From Cellvibrio mixtus subsp. mixtus J3-8 (GTDB taxonomy: Bacteria > Pseudomonadota > Gammaproteobacteria > Pseudomonadales > Cellvibrionaceae), in assembly GCF_000766945.1 (NCBI RefSeq), contig NZ_KN266207.1, positions 749,843-813,842 of the forward strand: 64,000 bases of DNA, read 5' to 3'. Within the stretch, counting starts at the first letter, position 1. Each line of letters starts with the position of its first letter. This document shows positions 27,366 to 36,960 of this stretch, piece after piece. A program made the position numbers and the translations under genes. The notes below the pieces were generated by a model. It made no database searches. It was not told where the DNA came from and saw nothing but the letters and a program-made list of their open reading frames with translations.

Positions 27366-28559
27366 ATGTTGTCTGTTGATACTGGCGTAAAAACTCCACA
27401 AGTTCAGGATACCTATCTTGATGCAAATGCGCTTGACTCGGTCAAGGCGATGGGGCGCGCCAGAGATCCGCAGGCATTAAAAGCAATTTCGCAAAAATTT
27501 GAAGCAATGTTTGTACAACAAATGCTGAAGACGATGCGCGAAGCCAATGAAGCCTTTTCTGAAGGCAATTATTTTGATAGCAACACAACCCGTTTTCATC
27601 GCGACATGCTGGACCAACAAATGGTGCTTAATTTAACCAGTGGTCGCGGTATGGGTTTGGCGGATCATTTTTATAAGCAGATGATGCAATCCTACGGTGC
27701 CACCATGAAGGCGGACACCAATAAAACCGATTCAACAAATATCGGGGAATTGCCTGCGGCTGTTAAATATAAACAAACCAACACTGCAAACGCAGCAACC
27801 AATAATACGGAAGAAGTATTTGCCAATGACCTTGAAACCCTGAATTCCTGGGTGGCTGATTTTATGCGGATGAGTGACAACACCAATGATCAGTTAATGT
27901 TCTCTGATGAGAATCAACAACCGGCAATACAAAATGATGGCGTGTTCAACGCAGCCTATATTCCTGCATTACTCAACAAGCCACAAACAATTAATTCACG
28001 CGCCGGGCAAAAATCCAGCATTAGCGAGAGCCAGGAAAATTTTGTGACCTTATTAAAGCCCCATGCCGAAAAAGCGGCGGCGGAACTGCAAATCAGCCCG
28101 GATGTATTGATCGCACAAGTCGCGCTTGAAACGGGTTGGGGAAAACATGTTATCCACGATCAAAAAGGCAATAACAGTTTTAATTTGTTCAATATTAAAG
28201 CGTCTGGTGGTTGGCAAGGCGATAAAGTGAATATTTCTACATTGGAATATCGCGATGGTATTGCCGCTAATGAAAAAGCGGATTTCCGTAAGTACAGTGA
28301 CTATGCCCAAAGTTTTTCCGATTATGTGAGTTTGATGAAGAATAATCCGCGCTACCAGGATGCCCTGGATGCTGGAAAAAATTCATCGGCATATGCTGAC
28401 GCATTGCAATCCGCTGGTTATGCAACGGATCCCCATTATGCTAAAAAAATTAAAAGTTTATTAAACTCCGATGCGATCCGCTCGCTCGGGGAGTTGGCGC
28501 AAACTGCGCAATCCTTTATTTCCAACGCGGCCAGCACTGGCCGGAAGTTAGTGGAGTAA
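27366..28559 (+). CDS. flgJ: FlgJ, rod cap and muramidase
   Basis: FlgJ guides rod assembly and cuts the wall. In this 397-residue protein the N-terminal rod-cap domain (about 30-110) has LKAISQKFEAMFVQQMLKTM. The C-terminal glucosaminidase domain (about 225-370) has catalytic E255 in VALETGWGKHVI and SFNLFNIKASGGW. It is slightly longer than the enteric form (313), mainly in the linker. It starts immediately after flgI, indicating translational coupling. Confidence 0.95.
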   Translation: MLSVDTGVKTPQVQDTYLDANALDSVKAMGRARDPQALKAISQKFEAMFVQQMLKTMREANEAFSEGNYFDSNTTRFHRDMLDQQMVLNLTSGRGMGLADHFYKQMMQSYGATMKADTNKTDSTNIGELPAAVKYKQTNTANAATNNTEEVFANDLETLNSWVADFMRMSDNTNDQLMFSDENQQPAIQNDGVFNAAYIPALLNKPQTINSRAGQKSSISESQENFVTLLKPHAEKAAAELQISPDVLIAQVALETGWGKHVIHDQKGNNSFNLFNIKASGGWQGDKVNISTLEYRDGIAANEKADFRKYSDYAQSFSDYVSLMKNNPRYQDALDAGKNSSAYADALQSAGYATDPHYAKKIKSLLNSDAIRSLGELAQTAQSFISNAASTGRKLVE

Positions 28560-28563
28560 TCCT

Positions 28564-31329
28564 ATGTCCGGTCTTCTTTCCAATGCGATTGCCGGTTTGC
28601 AGGCAAGCCAAAATGCGCTGCGTACTGCTGGCCATAATATTTCCAATGCGAATACTGCAGGGTACACTCGCCAGGAAGTTACTTACGCAACAAGGCCGGA
28701 ACAATATATTGGCAGTGCCGGCTTCATCGGTTCCGGTGTCACCACTACGTCTATCGAACGCGTGGTGAATGAATTTGTCACCAATCAACTCCGCCTGGAT
28801 ACGTCTACCTATAACCAACTCAATACCTTCAACAACAATATCGGAAAAATCGATAAATTATTTTCGGATGCGTCAACAGGTTTAGCCGGTGCTTTCCAAA
28901 CATTTTTTGCCGCAATGCAAAATGGTGCGAATGACCCGGCGTCCACACCGGGCAGGCAATTGATTGTTACTGAAGCGGAAAGTTTAAGTGTACGTTTTAA
29001 TAATTTATACCAACGTCTTTCTGAAATAGAAAAAAGTATTAATAGCGAAATAAAAACGGTAACGGCACAGGTTTCGTCCCTGGCCAAATCAATTGCCTCG
29101 CTCAATCAATCTATTGCGGAAAAAGTTGCGTCAGGCAATGGCAATATGCCCAATGATTTAATGGATAAACGCGATGAGGCTTTGCGGCAATTATCAGAAT
29201 TGGTTTCAATCCAGACCGTTAAACAAGATACCGGTGATCTAAATATCTTTATCGGCAATGGCCAGCCATTAGTAGTGGGCGCTTCTGTCAGCGAATTCAA
29301 TGTCACTACTGACGGCAAGATCCAGGTTGTCAGTAAAAACTCGGCAACTGATATTACTTCGCAAATATCTGGCGGAAAATTGGGTGGGCTGCTCGATTTT
29401 CGCGATGATGTGTTATTTCAGTCTATCAATGAAATGGGGCGGATTGCATTGGTCATGGCCGACGAATTTAATACCCAGCAACAGCAAGGTATTGACCTGG
29501 ATGGCGATTATGGGCAACGTATTTTTGGTGATATCAATGCGACGGATATCGCGCAAAACCGTGTTGTCCACGGCAATAACAAAGCGCCATTTGACCGTGT
29601 TTTGTCTGTCACCATTGAGAACGCGAATGCATTGACTACCAGTGATTATCAATTTGATATTTTGCCGGGTTCATCGAATTATGTAATCACGCGTCTCTCA
29701 GACAAAACGGTTGTTAATCAGGGAACATTGTCCGGGGCCTATCCGGCAACTATTTCTTTTGATGGCGTTAACCTGAATTTAACCAGCGGTTCATTTCAGG
29801 GCGGGGATTCATTTGTATTGCAACCCACTAAAAATGGCGCACGCGATATTCGCTCGGAAATAAAACGTCCGGAAGACCTGGCATTTGCATCGCCTATACG
29901 CACATCATCCAATACCGGCAACTCCGGTAGCGGTTTGATCAGTGCAGGGCAGGTATTGAGCCTGGTGGATAGTAATGGCAATCGCTTGCCCGCGTATTCC
30001 ACACCCGGCAAACTATCGCCACCGATTATTATTCGTTTCACCTCTGAAACAACTTACGAAGTTCTGGATAACAGTGACCCGGGTAATCCAAAGCCATTAG
30101 TCCCGGCAATGCGCGAGCAAATTTTTATTCCGGGTACCAGCAATAATATTTTTACCAGCGACATTGGTGAAACCGTTGTTATCGGTAAAGGTGATCGCCT
30201 CGGTTTGCCGGATGGTCGTGCAGCCCAGACAGTGATGTCATTAACAGATCCGTTAGCCAAAAACGGTTATCTGGCTGAACAATTACATTTTACGATTACT
30301 GATCCAAACACCGGTTCGCAAAGCACACGCACAATAACTACCGTACCCGGCGCTTCGGCCATGGAGACCGCGGCACAAATCAGTACGATTCCCGGTGTTT
30401 CTGCGCGTGCGTCTACGACCGCAAATATCACCAATTTAAAATTGGATACCGCTGACCAGGATCCACCGACGCAATTATTTATTAATGGCAAGCCCATCAT
30501 TAAATACGATGCTGCCGGCACTGCATTCCATATGGACGTTCCGGATATCAATACCGATGGCGAAGCGGCATTTAACGATTACCTTGCCAAACAAATTAAC
30601 GAAAACCCTGATTTAAAAACATTGGGCATTCGCGCACAAAGCAGTACTAATCCTGTCACTGGCGCACCCGAATTACGTTTGGTTGCATCATCCGGTGTAG
30701 ATCTGGATATTCGTTTTCAAGCGTCGAGCGCGAGTAGCCTTGATGTAAATGATGCAACCGGAAATCCGAGTGTTCGTGTCACAGGTGCAGATACCGGTGC
30801 GAGTGAATTGCAGGGCATTGTTGTTGGCGGAAGAATTGATATTACGATGGCGAATGGTATTACACTCAGTACATCACCATCCAATAGTCCGTTATTTGGC
30901 GAGAGTTCTGCTGCCGATTTTGCAGCGCCATCATTCCTGGGTTATCAAGTGGCAATTAGTGGCCAACCCAAAGCAGGCGATACATTCACTATTGGTTTTA
31001 ATACTAATGGAACCAACGATAACCGCAATGCCTTGTCGATGGCTGCACTGGATTCAAAAAAATTAATGCAAGGCGGAACGCTGACGCTGGATGATGGTTA
31101 TGGAAAACTGGTAGAAGAAGTTGGAACCCGAAGCAGCTTGCTAAAAATAAACACGGAAGCCAGCAAAAGTTTGTTAGAACAAACGCAAAGTATGCGCGAC
31201 AGTATTTCCGGTGTGAACCTGGATGAAGAGGCGAGCGATTTAATTAAATTCCAGCAACTATACCAGGCTAATGCGCAAGTCATTTCGGTTGCGCGCGAAC
31301 TCTTTGATACGCTGTTGAATTCGCTTTAA
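28564..31329 (+). CDS. flgK: FlgK, hook-filament junction protein 1, unusually long
   Basis: FlgK joins hook and filament and is carried by FlgN. Ends are typical: SNAIAGLQASQNALRTAGHN at the start and EEASDLIKFQQLYQANAQVI at the end. At 921 residues it is far above the enteric 547. The added central region (about 350-800) contains PGVSARAS-type modules, for example AAQISTIPGVSARAS and YLAKQINENPDLKTLGIRA. It starts 4 bases after the flgJ stop. Confidence 0.95.
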   Translation: MSGLLSNAIAGLQASQNALRTAGHNISNANTAGYTRQEVTYATRPEQYIGSAGFIGSGVTTTSIERVVNEFVTNQLRLDTSTYNQLNTFNNNIGKIDKLFSDASTGLAGAFQTFFAAMQNGANDPASTPGRQLIVTEAESLSVRFNNLYQRLSEIEKSINSEIKTVTAQVSSLAKSIASLNQSIAEKVASGNGNMPNDLMDKRDEALRQLSELVSIQTVKQDTGDLNIFIGNGQPLVVGASVSEFNVTTDGKIQVVSKNSATDITSQISGGKLGGLLDFRDDVLFQSINEMGRIALVMADEFNTQQQQGIDLDGDYGQRIFGDINATDIAQNRVVHGNNKAPFDRVLSVTIENANALTTSDYQFDILPGSSNYVITRLSDKTVVNQGTLSGAYPATISFDGVNLNLTSGSFQGGDSFVLQPTKNGARDIRSEIKRPEDLAFASPIRTSSNTGNSGSGLISAGQVLSLVDSNGNRLPAYSTPGKLSPPIIIRFTSETTYEVLDNSDPGNPKPLVPAMREQIFIPGTSNNIFTSDIGETVVIGKGDRLGLPDGRAAQTVMSLTDPLAKNGYLAEQLHFTITDPNTGSQSTRTITTVPGASAMETAAQISTIPGVSARASTTANITNLKLDTADQDPPTQLFINGKPIIKYDAAGTAFHMDVPDINTDGEAAFNDYLAKQINENPDLKTLGIRAQSSTNPVTGAPELRLVASSGVDLDIRFQASSASSLDVNDATGNPSVRVTGADTGASELQGIVVGGRIDITMANGITLSTSPSNSPLFGESSAADFAAPSFLGYQVAISGQPKAGDTFTIGFNTNGTNDNRNALSMAALDSKKLMQGGTLTLDDGYGKLVEEVGTRSSLLKINTEASKSLLEQTQSMRDSISGVNLDEEASDLIKFQQLYQANAQVISVARELFDTLLNSL

Positions 31330-31425
31330 TTATTTTTTCAATTTGGATCAGTTTGTGCATTGTTAATATCATGAGCCTGGCGAGGGCAATTTATTGCCGC
31401 CCTTGCCGCATTCAGGAGAATTGGC

Positions 31426-33324
31426 ATGCGTGTATCCACATCACAAATTTATACCATTGCAACGCTGGGTATGACCCAGGCACAATCTGCCGTCACTAAA
31501 ACCCAGGAGCAAATGGCGACCGGGAAAAAAGTGCTATCACCGGCCGATGATCCTGTTGCTGCAACCGCGATCCTTCGTTTCAACCAGGAATTGGCTCGCA
31601 CTGAACAATACGGCAAGAATATCAATATTGCTGAAACCAATTTAAACCTCGAAGAATCCACCATACAAACCATTGTGAAACTGGGGCAGCGCATGGGTGA
31701 ACTGGCGGTAAAAGCCGGTAACACTGCAATCTATACCTCATCAGATTACAAAGCTTTAGCCGCAGAAGTAGATACTCGAATTTCTGAACTGGTGAATTTG
31801 CAAAATACCCGCAACGCTTCCGGACAATATATTTTTGCAGGCTATAAAGGCGATACCAAACCGTTTGTGGGCGATGTCGGTGGAAACTATTCATACCTGG
31901 GTGATGAAGGGCAGCTTCGCTTGCAGGCATCCACGTCAGTTACAGTAGCGGTAAGTGATTCCGGGAAAAAATTATTTGTCGACATTCCCAGTGGACACAA
32001 TACATTTAATACATCAGCAAGTGCCAGTAACAAATCAGAACCGCCGGCGATTATTTCGGTGGGTGAAGTTATTGATCAGGATGAATTCAATCGTCTGTAT
32101 CCGGAAGACCTGCAGATCACATTCAGCAAAAATGGATCGGCTGTTAATTTTACGGTGACTGAAAAATCCACTGGAAAAATTTTATTGCCTACACAATTGT
32201 ATGTGGCCGGTAGTGATATTGAAGTGGCCGGAGCCAAATTCAAAGTTATGGGGCATCCATTCCCCGGACAACCGGCAATCCCCGCTAATTTACCATTTGG
32301 TGTAACACCGGCAACCGCATTGGGAGTAGGGGACCAATTTGGTATTCGTATCGGTGGTAAAACAGAATATTTCACCATGTCGACACCTATCGCCGCAGGT
32401 GACAGTGCGGCATTAGCCGCAGAATTAAATAGTGGCGCTGCTGTTCCGCCGGCGTTGCCAACAGGAAATGCTGCGAAGCTGGCGTCATTAGGTATTACGA
32501 TAACCGCTGCGGGAATCCAAAGCGCAGGTGGGCAAAATATTGAAGTTGTGAACGGTGCTAGCGGTCCTGGTGCTACGGCAATAATGGGAACGGATGGAAC
32601 TCGCTCAGTCAATTTGCCATTTACATTTACGCCAACGGATTTCAGTTCAACCCCGGCGACATTCCAACTGGAAGTCAATGGGAAAGTGGAGTCCTTCACA
32701 CTCAATCAAAACATCACCGGTGTTTCGCCTAACACACTGACTGAAATTTTTAATAATCCTGCTAATTATCCCAAGTTAACCCGCCTGGGGTTAACGGTGA
32801 CGGACCAGGGGATTATTTCCAATAATAATTCCAGGGTTACTATTAAAGGTGGAAATGCGAACCTGGATTTATTAACGGGACTAAACACGCGCGGAACAGG
32901 AACATCATCTACTGTTGGCGCACTGATCGAGCCGGGTGATACGTTCTTTGTGGAGTCCACCGATAAACAAGGCTTGCTAACAACGCTTACACGTTTTAGT
33001 GAAGCGATGAAAAATGTAAAAGATACGCCTGAAAGCAAAGCTGAACTGGCAAAGATTGTGGCCAAGACAATCACTAATTTGAAAAATGTTGAAACCAATT
33101 TAACGTCGGTGCAAGGTGAACTCGGTTCGCGCCTTAATACATTGGAAAGCAGTAAGGAATTGAATCTGGATATCACCTTGTCAACGCAAACCGCGTTGAA
33201 AGGTTTGGAAGGGCTCGATTATGCCGATGCAACAATTAAATTATCCATGCAGTCATTGGTGCTGAGTGCTGCACAACAAAGTTTTGCAAAGGTGAGTCAA
33301 TTAACACTATTTACCTACCTTTAA
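31426..33324 (+). CDS. flgL: FlgL, hook-filament junction protein 3, unusually long
   Basis: FlgL connects FlgK to flagellin. The N-terminal flagellin-like helix MRVSTSQIYTIATLGMTQAQ and the C-terminal ALKGLEGLDYADATIKLSMQ are present. The 632-residue length is about double the enteric 317. The insertion (about 190-510) contains repeated modules ending LGITITAAG and LGLTVTDQG. An AGGAG ribosome site precedes the ATG, and a strong terminator follows the gene. Confidence 0.95.
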   Translation: MRVSTSQIYTIATLGMTQAQSAVTKTQEQMATGKKVLSPADDPVAATAILRFNQELARTEQYGKNINIAETNLNLEESTIQTIVKLGQRMGELAVKAGNTAIYTSSDYKALAAEVDTRISELVNLQNTRNASGQYIFAGYKGDTKPFVGDVGGNYSYLGDEGQLRLQASTSVTVAVSDSGKKLFVDIPSGHNTFNTSASASNKSEPPAIISVGEVIDQDEFNRLYPEDLQITFSKNGSAVNFTVTEKSTGKILLPTQLYVAGSDIEVAGAKFKVMGHPFPGQPAIPANLPFGVTPATALGVGDQFGIRIGGKTEYFTMSTPIAAGDSAALAAELNSGAAVPPALPTGNAAKLASLGITITAAGIQSAGGQNIEVVNGASGPGATAIMGTDGTRSVNLPFTFTPTDFSSTPATFQLEVNGKVESFTLNQNITGVSPNTLTEIFNNPANYPKLTRLGLTVTDQGIISNNNSRVTIKGGNANLDLLTGLNTRGTGTSSTVGALIEPGDTFFVESTDKQGLLTTLTRFSEAMKNVKDTPESKAELAKIVAKTITNLKNVETNLTSVQGELGSRLNTLESSKELNLDITLSTQTALKGLEGLDYADATIKLSMQSLVLSAAQQSFAKVSQLTLFTYL

Positions 33325-33350
33325 TTAGCTTTATATGACCCCGGTGAATT

Positions 33351-33392
33351 ATGCTGGCACAGTAAATTACTGCGCCAGCATTTTTATTTTTT
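33351..33392 (+). terminator. Intrinsic terminator after flgL
   Basis: A 15-base arm ATGCTGGCACAGTAA pairs with its complement (one mismatch) around a single-base centre, followed by TTTTATTTTTT. It closes the flgF-flgL transcript. Confidence 0.85.
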
Positions 33393-33448
33393 GCTAATCT
33401 TGGTTAATGGCGTTAGTCTGAATTAGTTCCATTGTGAAGAGTGATTCT

Positions 33449-33775
33449 ATGGATACCAATCCGCTGTTAGACCCCTTGGTACGTGCCCTTAGTCAAACCC
33501 AGGCATTATTGTCCCTTGCCCAGGCGGGCGACTGGGATTCTTTTGAGACGCTGGTGCAACAACGCCAACAAGGTTTGTTATCAATTAATGATGCTGAATA
33601 CCTGCAATCCCTTGCCAAGGCAGATCTGGAATCCCAGGCTGCCACGTTGATCCAGGAGATTCAAGGCATTAACCAGCACCTCACCAACCTCGCAGAACTA
33701 AACAGGGATAATAAAGCGTCAGATTTGCGTCAATCAGTTACAGCGAATAAGGCGCTGGATGCTTACGGTCGTTAA
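33449..33775 (+). CDS. Small helical protein, possible FliT-like flagellar chaperone
   Basis: A 108-residue, fully helical acidic protein with SLAQAGDWDSFETLVQQRQQ near the start and LIQEIQGINQHLTNLAELNR later. This gives the FliT-type pattern of a W-x-x-F/L motif followed by a long coiled coil. FliT proteins bind FliD for export, and its place between flgL and fliC fits, but they are usually next to fliS. ATG 33449 is preferred to GTG 33434. Identity is inferred from pattern and position. Confidence 0.55.
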   Translation: MDTNPLLDPLVRALSQTQALLSLAQAGDWDSFETLVQQRQQGLLSINDAEYLQSLAKADLESQAATLIQEIQGINQHLTNLAELNRDNKASDLRQSVTANKALDAYGR

Positions 33776-33864
33776 TTTGACACCGCAAGCAATCTATATA
33801 ACTAAATGAAATTGAATTTGGATTTTTTCGTTACAAATAGTTGGTTTCTGCAATAAAAAATTTC

Positions 33865-33891
33865 TAAAGCTCCTCCCGGATGTGTCGATAA
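33865..33891 (+). promoter_or_regulatory. Sigma-28 promoter of fliC1
   Basis: TAAA at 33865-33868, a 15-base spacer and GTCGATAA at 33884-33891, with one mismatch to consensus. The fliC1 ATG is 110 bases downstream. Confidence 0.8.
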
Positions 33892-34000
33892 CCTTTTTAG
33901 AAGTGCTGATTAAGCTGTTGGCGTCAGACTTCATCAACCGACACTAGCAGCACGGTCTTAACAAACCACTGCACTGAAATTTAAATCCAGGAGATTCATC

Positions 34001-36052
34001 ATGGCTTTAGTAATTAACACCAACGTCGCCTCTCTGAATGCTCAACGTCAGTTGATGAATTCGGGCGCGTCTCTTGACCGTTCAACCGAGCGTTTGTCTT
34101 CAGGTCAACGTATTAACTCTGCAAAAGACGACGCAGCCGGCCTGGCAATTGCCAACCGTATGACTTCACAAGTTCGCGGTCTTGACCAGGCGATTCGTAA
34201 CGCTAACGACGGTGTATCTCTGATTCAAACCGCTGAAGGTGCGCTGTCAGAATCAACCAACATTCTGCAACGTATGCGTGAACTGTCTGTACAATCTGCG
34301 AACGGTATTTACTCTCCAAGTGACCGCAAAACCCTGGATGCGGAAGTTAAGCAATTAGTATCAGAATTGGATCGTATCGCTAAAACCACTTCATTCAACG
34401 GTCAAAACCTGTTGGATGGCAAGTTAGGTAAAGTAGAGCTGCAAGTAGGTTCAAGTGCTAACCAAACCATCTCTTTGAAAGTGCCTGCGATGGATGCAAA
34501 AACATTGGGTATGGGTTCTACCAGTGTGGATTTGATGGGCGGTGAGACAGCTCTTGCATCTTTTGCAACAACTAAAACCATCAGCGAAGGCGATATCCTT
34601 ATTAACGGACAGTCAATCGCCAAGGGAACAGAAACGTTTGATGGTGCTTCGGATACGACCCAAGACCTACTTGATTTGATCAACACCAATGTTCTTGGGG
34701 TTACCGCATCGACCTATGCAGTGGCTTCAGCTACTGATGCTGGTGACGGTATTTTGTTATCCGGTCAAAGCGTTAGTGTGGCCTTGAAAAATCTCGATGG
34801 CACAACAACTACCGTTACTGTTGGTGGTGGCCCAAGTGGGACTAGTAGCCTGAAAGAACTTGTTGAAAAAATGAATGTTGAAAGTGGTGGTAAATTTAAC
34901 GCGACTATCGGCGATGATGGAAAACTGTCGATTTCAGCTGAGAATGTTACATCTATAACCGTAACTGATGCCTCTACAGCGTTGGGAACTGGTATTACAA
35001 CACCAGCTCTCGCGCGCATATCACTTAAGGCGGACAATAATGATCCAATTACGGTTACCCGCGGTTCCAATGGTACATTGGAGCAACTCGGTTTCCTTGG
35101 TTTTAAAGAGAATGATAAAGCGGGCACCATTGAAGGTTCTAAAGTGAACTCTACAGCATTTGCTGTTGGTGACTTAAAGATCAACGGTGTGGATATTGGT
35201 GCTAGTGATACCGGTGGTTTGACTGACAAACTTAAAGCAATCAACAAAGTTTCGGATCAAACAGGCGTTACAGCTACTGCATTTACTTCGGTCACACTCG
35301 ATTTTAATGGTGTAGATATGGGGGATGTGGGCGCTGAAGATGGTGTGCTCTTCAATGGTGTTGCTATTGATTTATCTGGTGTTGCAACAGGTGATTCTGT
35401 ACAAGAAGTTGTAGACGCTTTTAATGCTGTGAAAGATAAAACAGGTGTTACAGCATCCTTATTGGGCACCCGTGTTGTGCTAGAAGGTAATGTTTCCAGT
35501 TTTGCCTATGGTACAGATGGTACTGCTGGTGCATGGGCTGATCTAGAAACTGCCGGCGTCAAACTTGTTGAAGGTAATACTGCTGGGGCAACTCCGTTAA
35601 CCGATACCCTGGTTACTGATGGAGGTATAAAACTGACCAGTAACAACGGCAACCCGATTTCAGTTGATGTAACCACTGCTGGTGCATCGGCATCTGGCTT
35701 GATTGATTCGAATGCTGGTGCAGGTGGTGCTTTCGGTTCAGCGATTTCTACCATCAGCATCGACACCCAGGCTAACGCCCAGAAAGCGATTAAAGTGATC
35801 GACAATGCCCTGACCACCATCAACGATGTGCGTTCAGAACTCGGTGCGGTAAACAACCGTTTGGACTTTACCGTATCTAACCTGGCAAACATCTCTGAGA
35901 AGACGTCAGCAGCGCGTTCACGTATCACTGATGCTGACTTCGCAGCGGAAACTGCAAACCTGAGTCGTTCACAAGTGTTGCAACAAGCGGCTTCAGCCAT
36001 GTTGGCCCAGTCAAATGCTCGTCCACAACAAGTATTGTCTCTGTTGAGATAA
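34001..36052 (+). CDS. fliC: Flagellin 1
   Basis: This is a filament subunit of 683 residues, longer than most flagellins. D0/D1 ends are conserved: [20 protein letters not shown] and [20 protein letters not shown] at the start, [14 protein letters not shown] at the end. The central part (about 180-590) holds three flagellin-IN-like repeats beginning LINGQSI, INGVDIG and FNGVAID, plus an [19 protein letters not shown] segment shared with flagellin 2. GGAG precedes the ATG. A sigma-28 promoter marks it as a late gene. Confidence 0.97.
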   Translation: MALVINTNVASLNAQRQLMNSGASLDRSTERLSSGQRINSAKDDAAGLAIANRMTSQVRGLDQAIRNANDGVSLIQTAEGALSESTNILQRMRELSVQSANGIYSPSDRKTLDAEVKQLVSELDRIAKTTSFNGQNLLDGKLGKVELQVGSSANQTISLKVPAMDAKTLGMGSTSVDLMGGETALASFATTKTISEGDILINGQSIAKGTETFDGASDTTQDLLDLINTNVLGVTASTYAVASATDAGDGILLSGQSVSVALKNLDGTTTTVTVGGGPSGTSSLKELVEKMNVESGGKFNATIGDDGKLSISAENVTSITVTDASTALGTGITTPALARISLKADNNDPITVTRGSNGTLEQLGFLGFKENDKAGTIEGSKVNSTAFAVGDLKINGVDIGASDTGGLTDKLKAINKVSDQTGVTATAFTSVTLDFNGVDMGDVGAEDGVLFNGVAIDLSGVATGDSVQEVVDAFNAVKDKTGVTASLLGTRVVLEGNVSSFAYGTDGTAGAWADLETAGVKLVEGNTAGATPLTDTLVTDGGIKLTSNNGNPISVDVTTAGASASGLIDSNAGAGGAFGSAISTISIDTQANAQKAIKVIDNALTTINDVRSELGAVNNRLDFTVSNLANISEKTSAARSRITDADFAAETANLSRSQVLQQAASAMLAQSNARPQQVLSLLR

Positions 36053-36062
36053 TTAACGGCTC

Positions 36063-36098
36063 CCTCCGGGCGCGGATTTCCGTAAGCCCGGAGGAATT
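36063..36098 (+). terminator. GC-rich hairpin between fliC1 and flaG
   Basis: CCTCCGGGC/GCCCGGAGG stem of 9 bases with only a short AATTTT tail. It probably reduces rather than stops transcription into flaG, or stabilises the fliC1 mRNA. Confidence 0.6.
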
Positions 36099-36115
36099 TT
36101 AGTGAGGAGATAGTT

Positions 36116-36505
36116 ATGAATGACATCACTAAAGTTGCTTCGAATCCGGTTCAAGCGAAAGCTGCGCCGGTTTCGTCGTTGCCGGGGCTTTCCCAAGGTC
36201 AAAAAACCGGCAATGATTTGCCGCCTGCCGCTGAAGCGGCAAGATCTTTACCCCAGGATCCTGTCAATTCCCAGGCGGTTCAGGAGCGAGTGCAGGCTGC
36301 TGTAGCGCAAATGAATGAGTATATTCAGTCCACTCAACGCGATTTAAACTTCAGTTATGACCCGGATTCCGGTGAAACTGTGGTGAAAGTTTTGGATCGT
36401 TCAACGCAAGAAGTTATTCGTCAAATTCCCGATGAAATATTTTTGCGTTTGGCTCAAACACATAATCCGGATGAACCTGGACAGCTGTTTAGTGCGCAAG
36501 CGTAA
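36116..36505 (+). CDS. flaG: FlaG family protein
   Basis: FlaG proteins are found beside flagellins in polar-flagellate bacteria and influence filament length. The 129-residue protein has a disordered Pro/Ala-rich first half and the family core LNFSYDPDSGETVVKVLDRS with EVIRQIPDEIFLRLA. GAGGAG precedes the ATG. It probably shares the fliC1 transcript by readthrough of the hairpin at 36063. Confidence 0.9.
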   Translation: MNDITKVASNPVQAKAAPVSSLPGLSQGQKTGNDLPPAAEAARSLPQDPVNSQAVQERVQAAVAQMNEYIQSTQRDLNFSYDPDSGETVVKVLDRSTQEVIRQIPDEIFLRLAQTHNPDEPGQLFSAQA

Positions 36506-36567
36506 AACGCTTTAAAAATAGGGTTTTATTGATTTTTTTTGCGGGTTTAACCCTGTGCTTTAACCAT

Positions 36568-36600
36568 AAAAGAGAGCCGTGTAAGCGACTCTCTTTTTTT
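36568..36600 (+). terminator. Terminator after flaG
   Basis: An AGAGAGCCG/CGACTCTCT stem (one mismatch) with loop TGTAAG, followed by a seven-T run. Confidence 0.85.
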
Positions 36601-36739
36601 ATTTTTTTGCGATGGTTTTTTAATAAAATTTTCCGTGGAAACTCGAAAAATTTTGTGCGAACTTAGTGTTCGTTCCGTAGTTGATAGCGATGCAAAATTT
36701 CCCTCCGCTTGCTCCTGAAAAAATCTCCTGAATATTTTC

Positions 36740-36755
36740 TGGCACAGTCTGTGCA
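36740..36755 (+). promoter_or_regulatory. Sigma-54 promoter of fliC2
   Basis: TGGCAC-AGTCT-GTGCA with exact GG/GC spacing and one mismatch. It lies about 205 bases upstream of the fliC2 ATG. Confidence 0.7.
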
Positions 36756-36960
36756 AAAGTCGGATTAGGCGACCCGTATAGAAAACCTGTTTGTTGCAAC
36801 CTGTTCGGTTGAAAAGAATTGGTAGCGAATTTCTTACAAGTCTTGCCACGAAGTTCTGACGGTCCAAAGCGAGTCGATTAGTCGATGGCTATGAACTTCA
36901 TTAGTCGACTTGTCACAGCAATAGCAACTGTGAACAGGAACAATCATTAGGAGATTCATT

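Larger units (their letters stand above)
36506..36960. other. Leader and promoter region of fliC2
   Basis: This holds the flaG terminator (36568-36600), a sigma-54 promoter (36740-36755) and a roughly 200-base 5' untranslated region ending in AGGAG. No sigma-28 consensus was seen here. No gene is visible. Confidence 0.65.

Noticed and set aside
31376..31400. TGGCGAGGGCAATTTATTGC before flgL as a sigma-54 promoter
   Set aside because: The GG-to-GC spacing is wrong; flgL is more likely read through from flgK.
33356..33374. TGGCAC sequence in the gap after flgL, possible sigma-54 promoter
   Set aside because: It lies inside the terminator stem and has no GC 12 bases after the GG.
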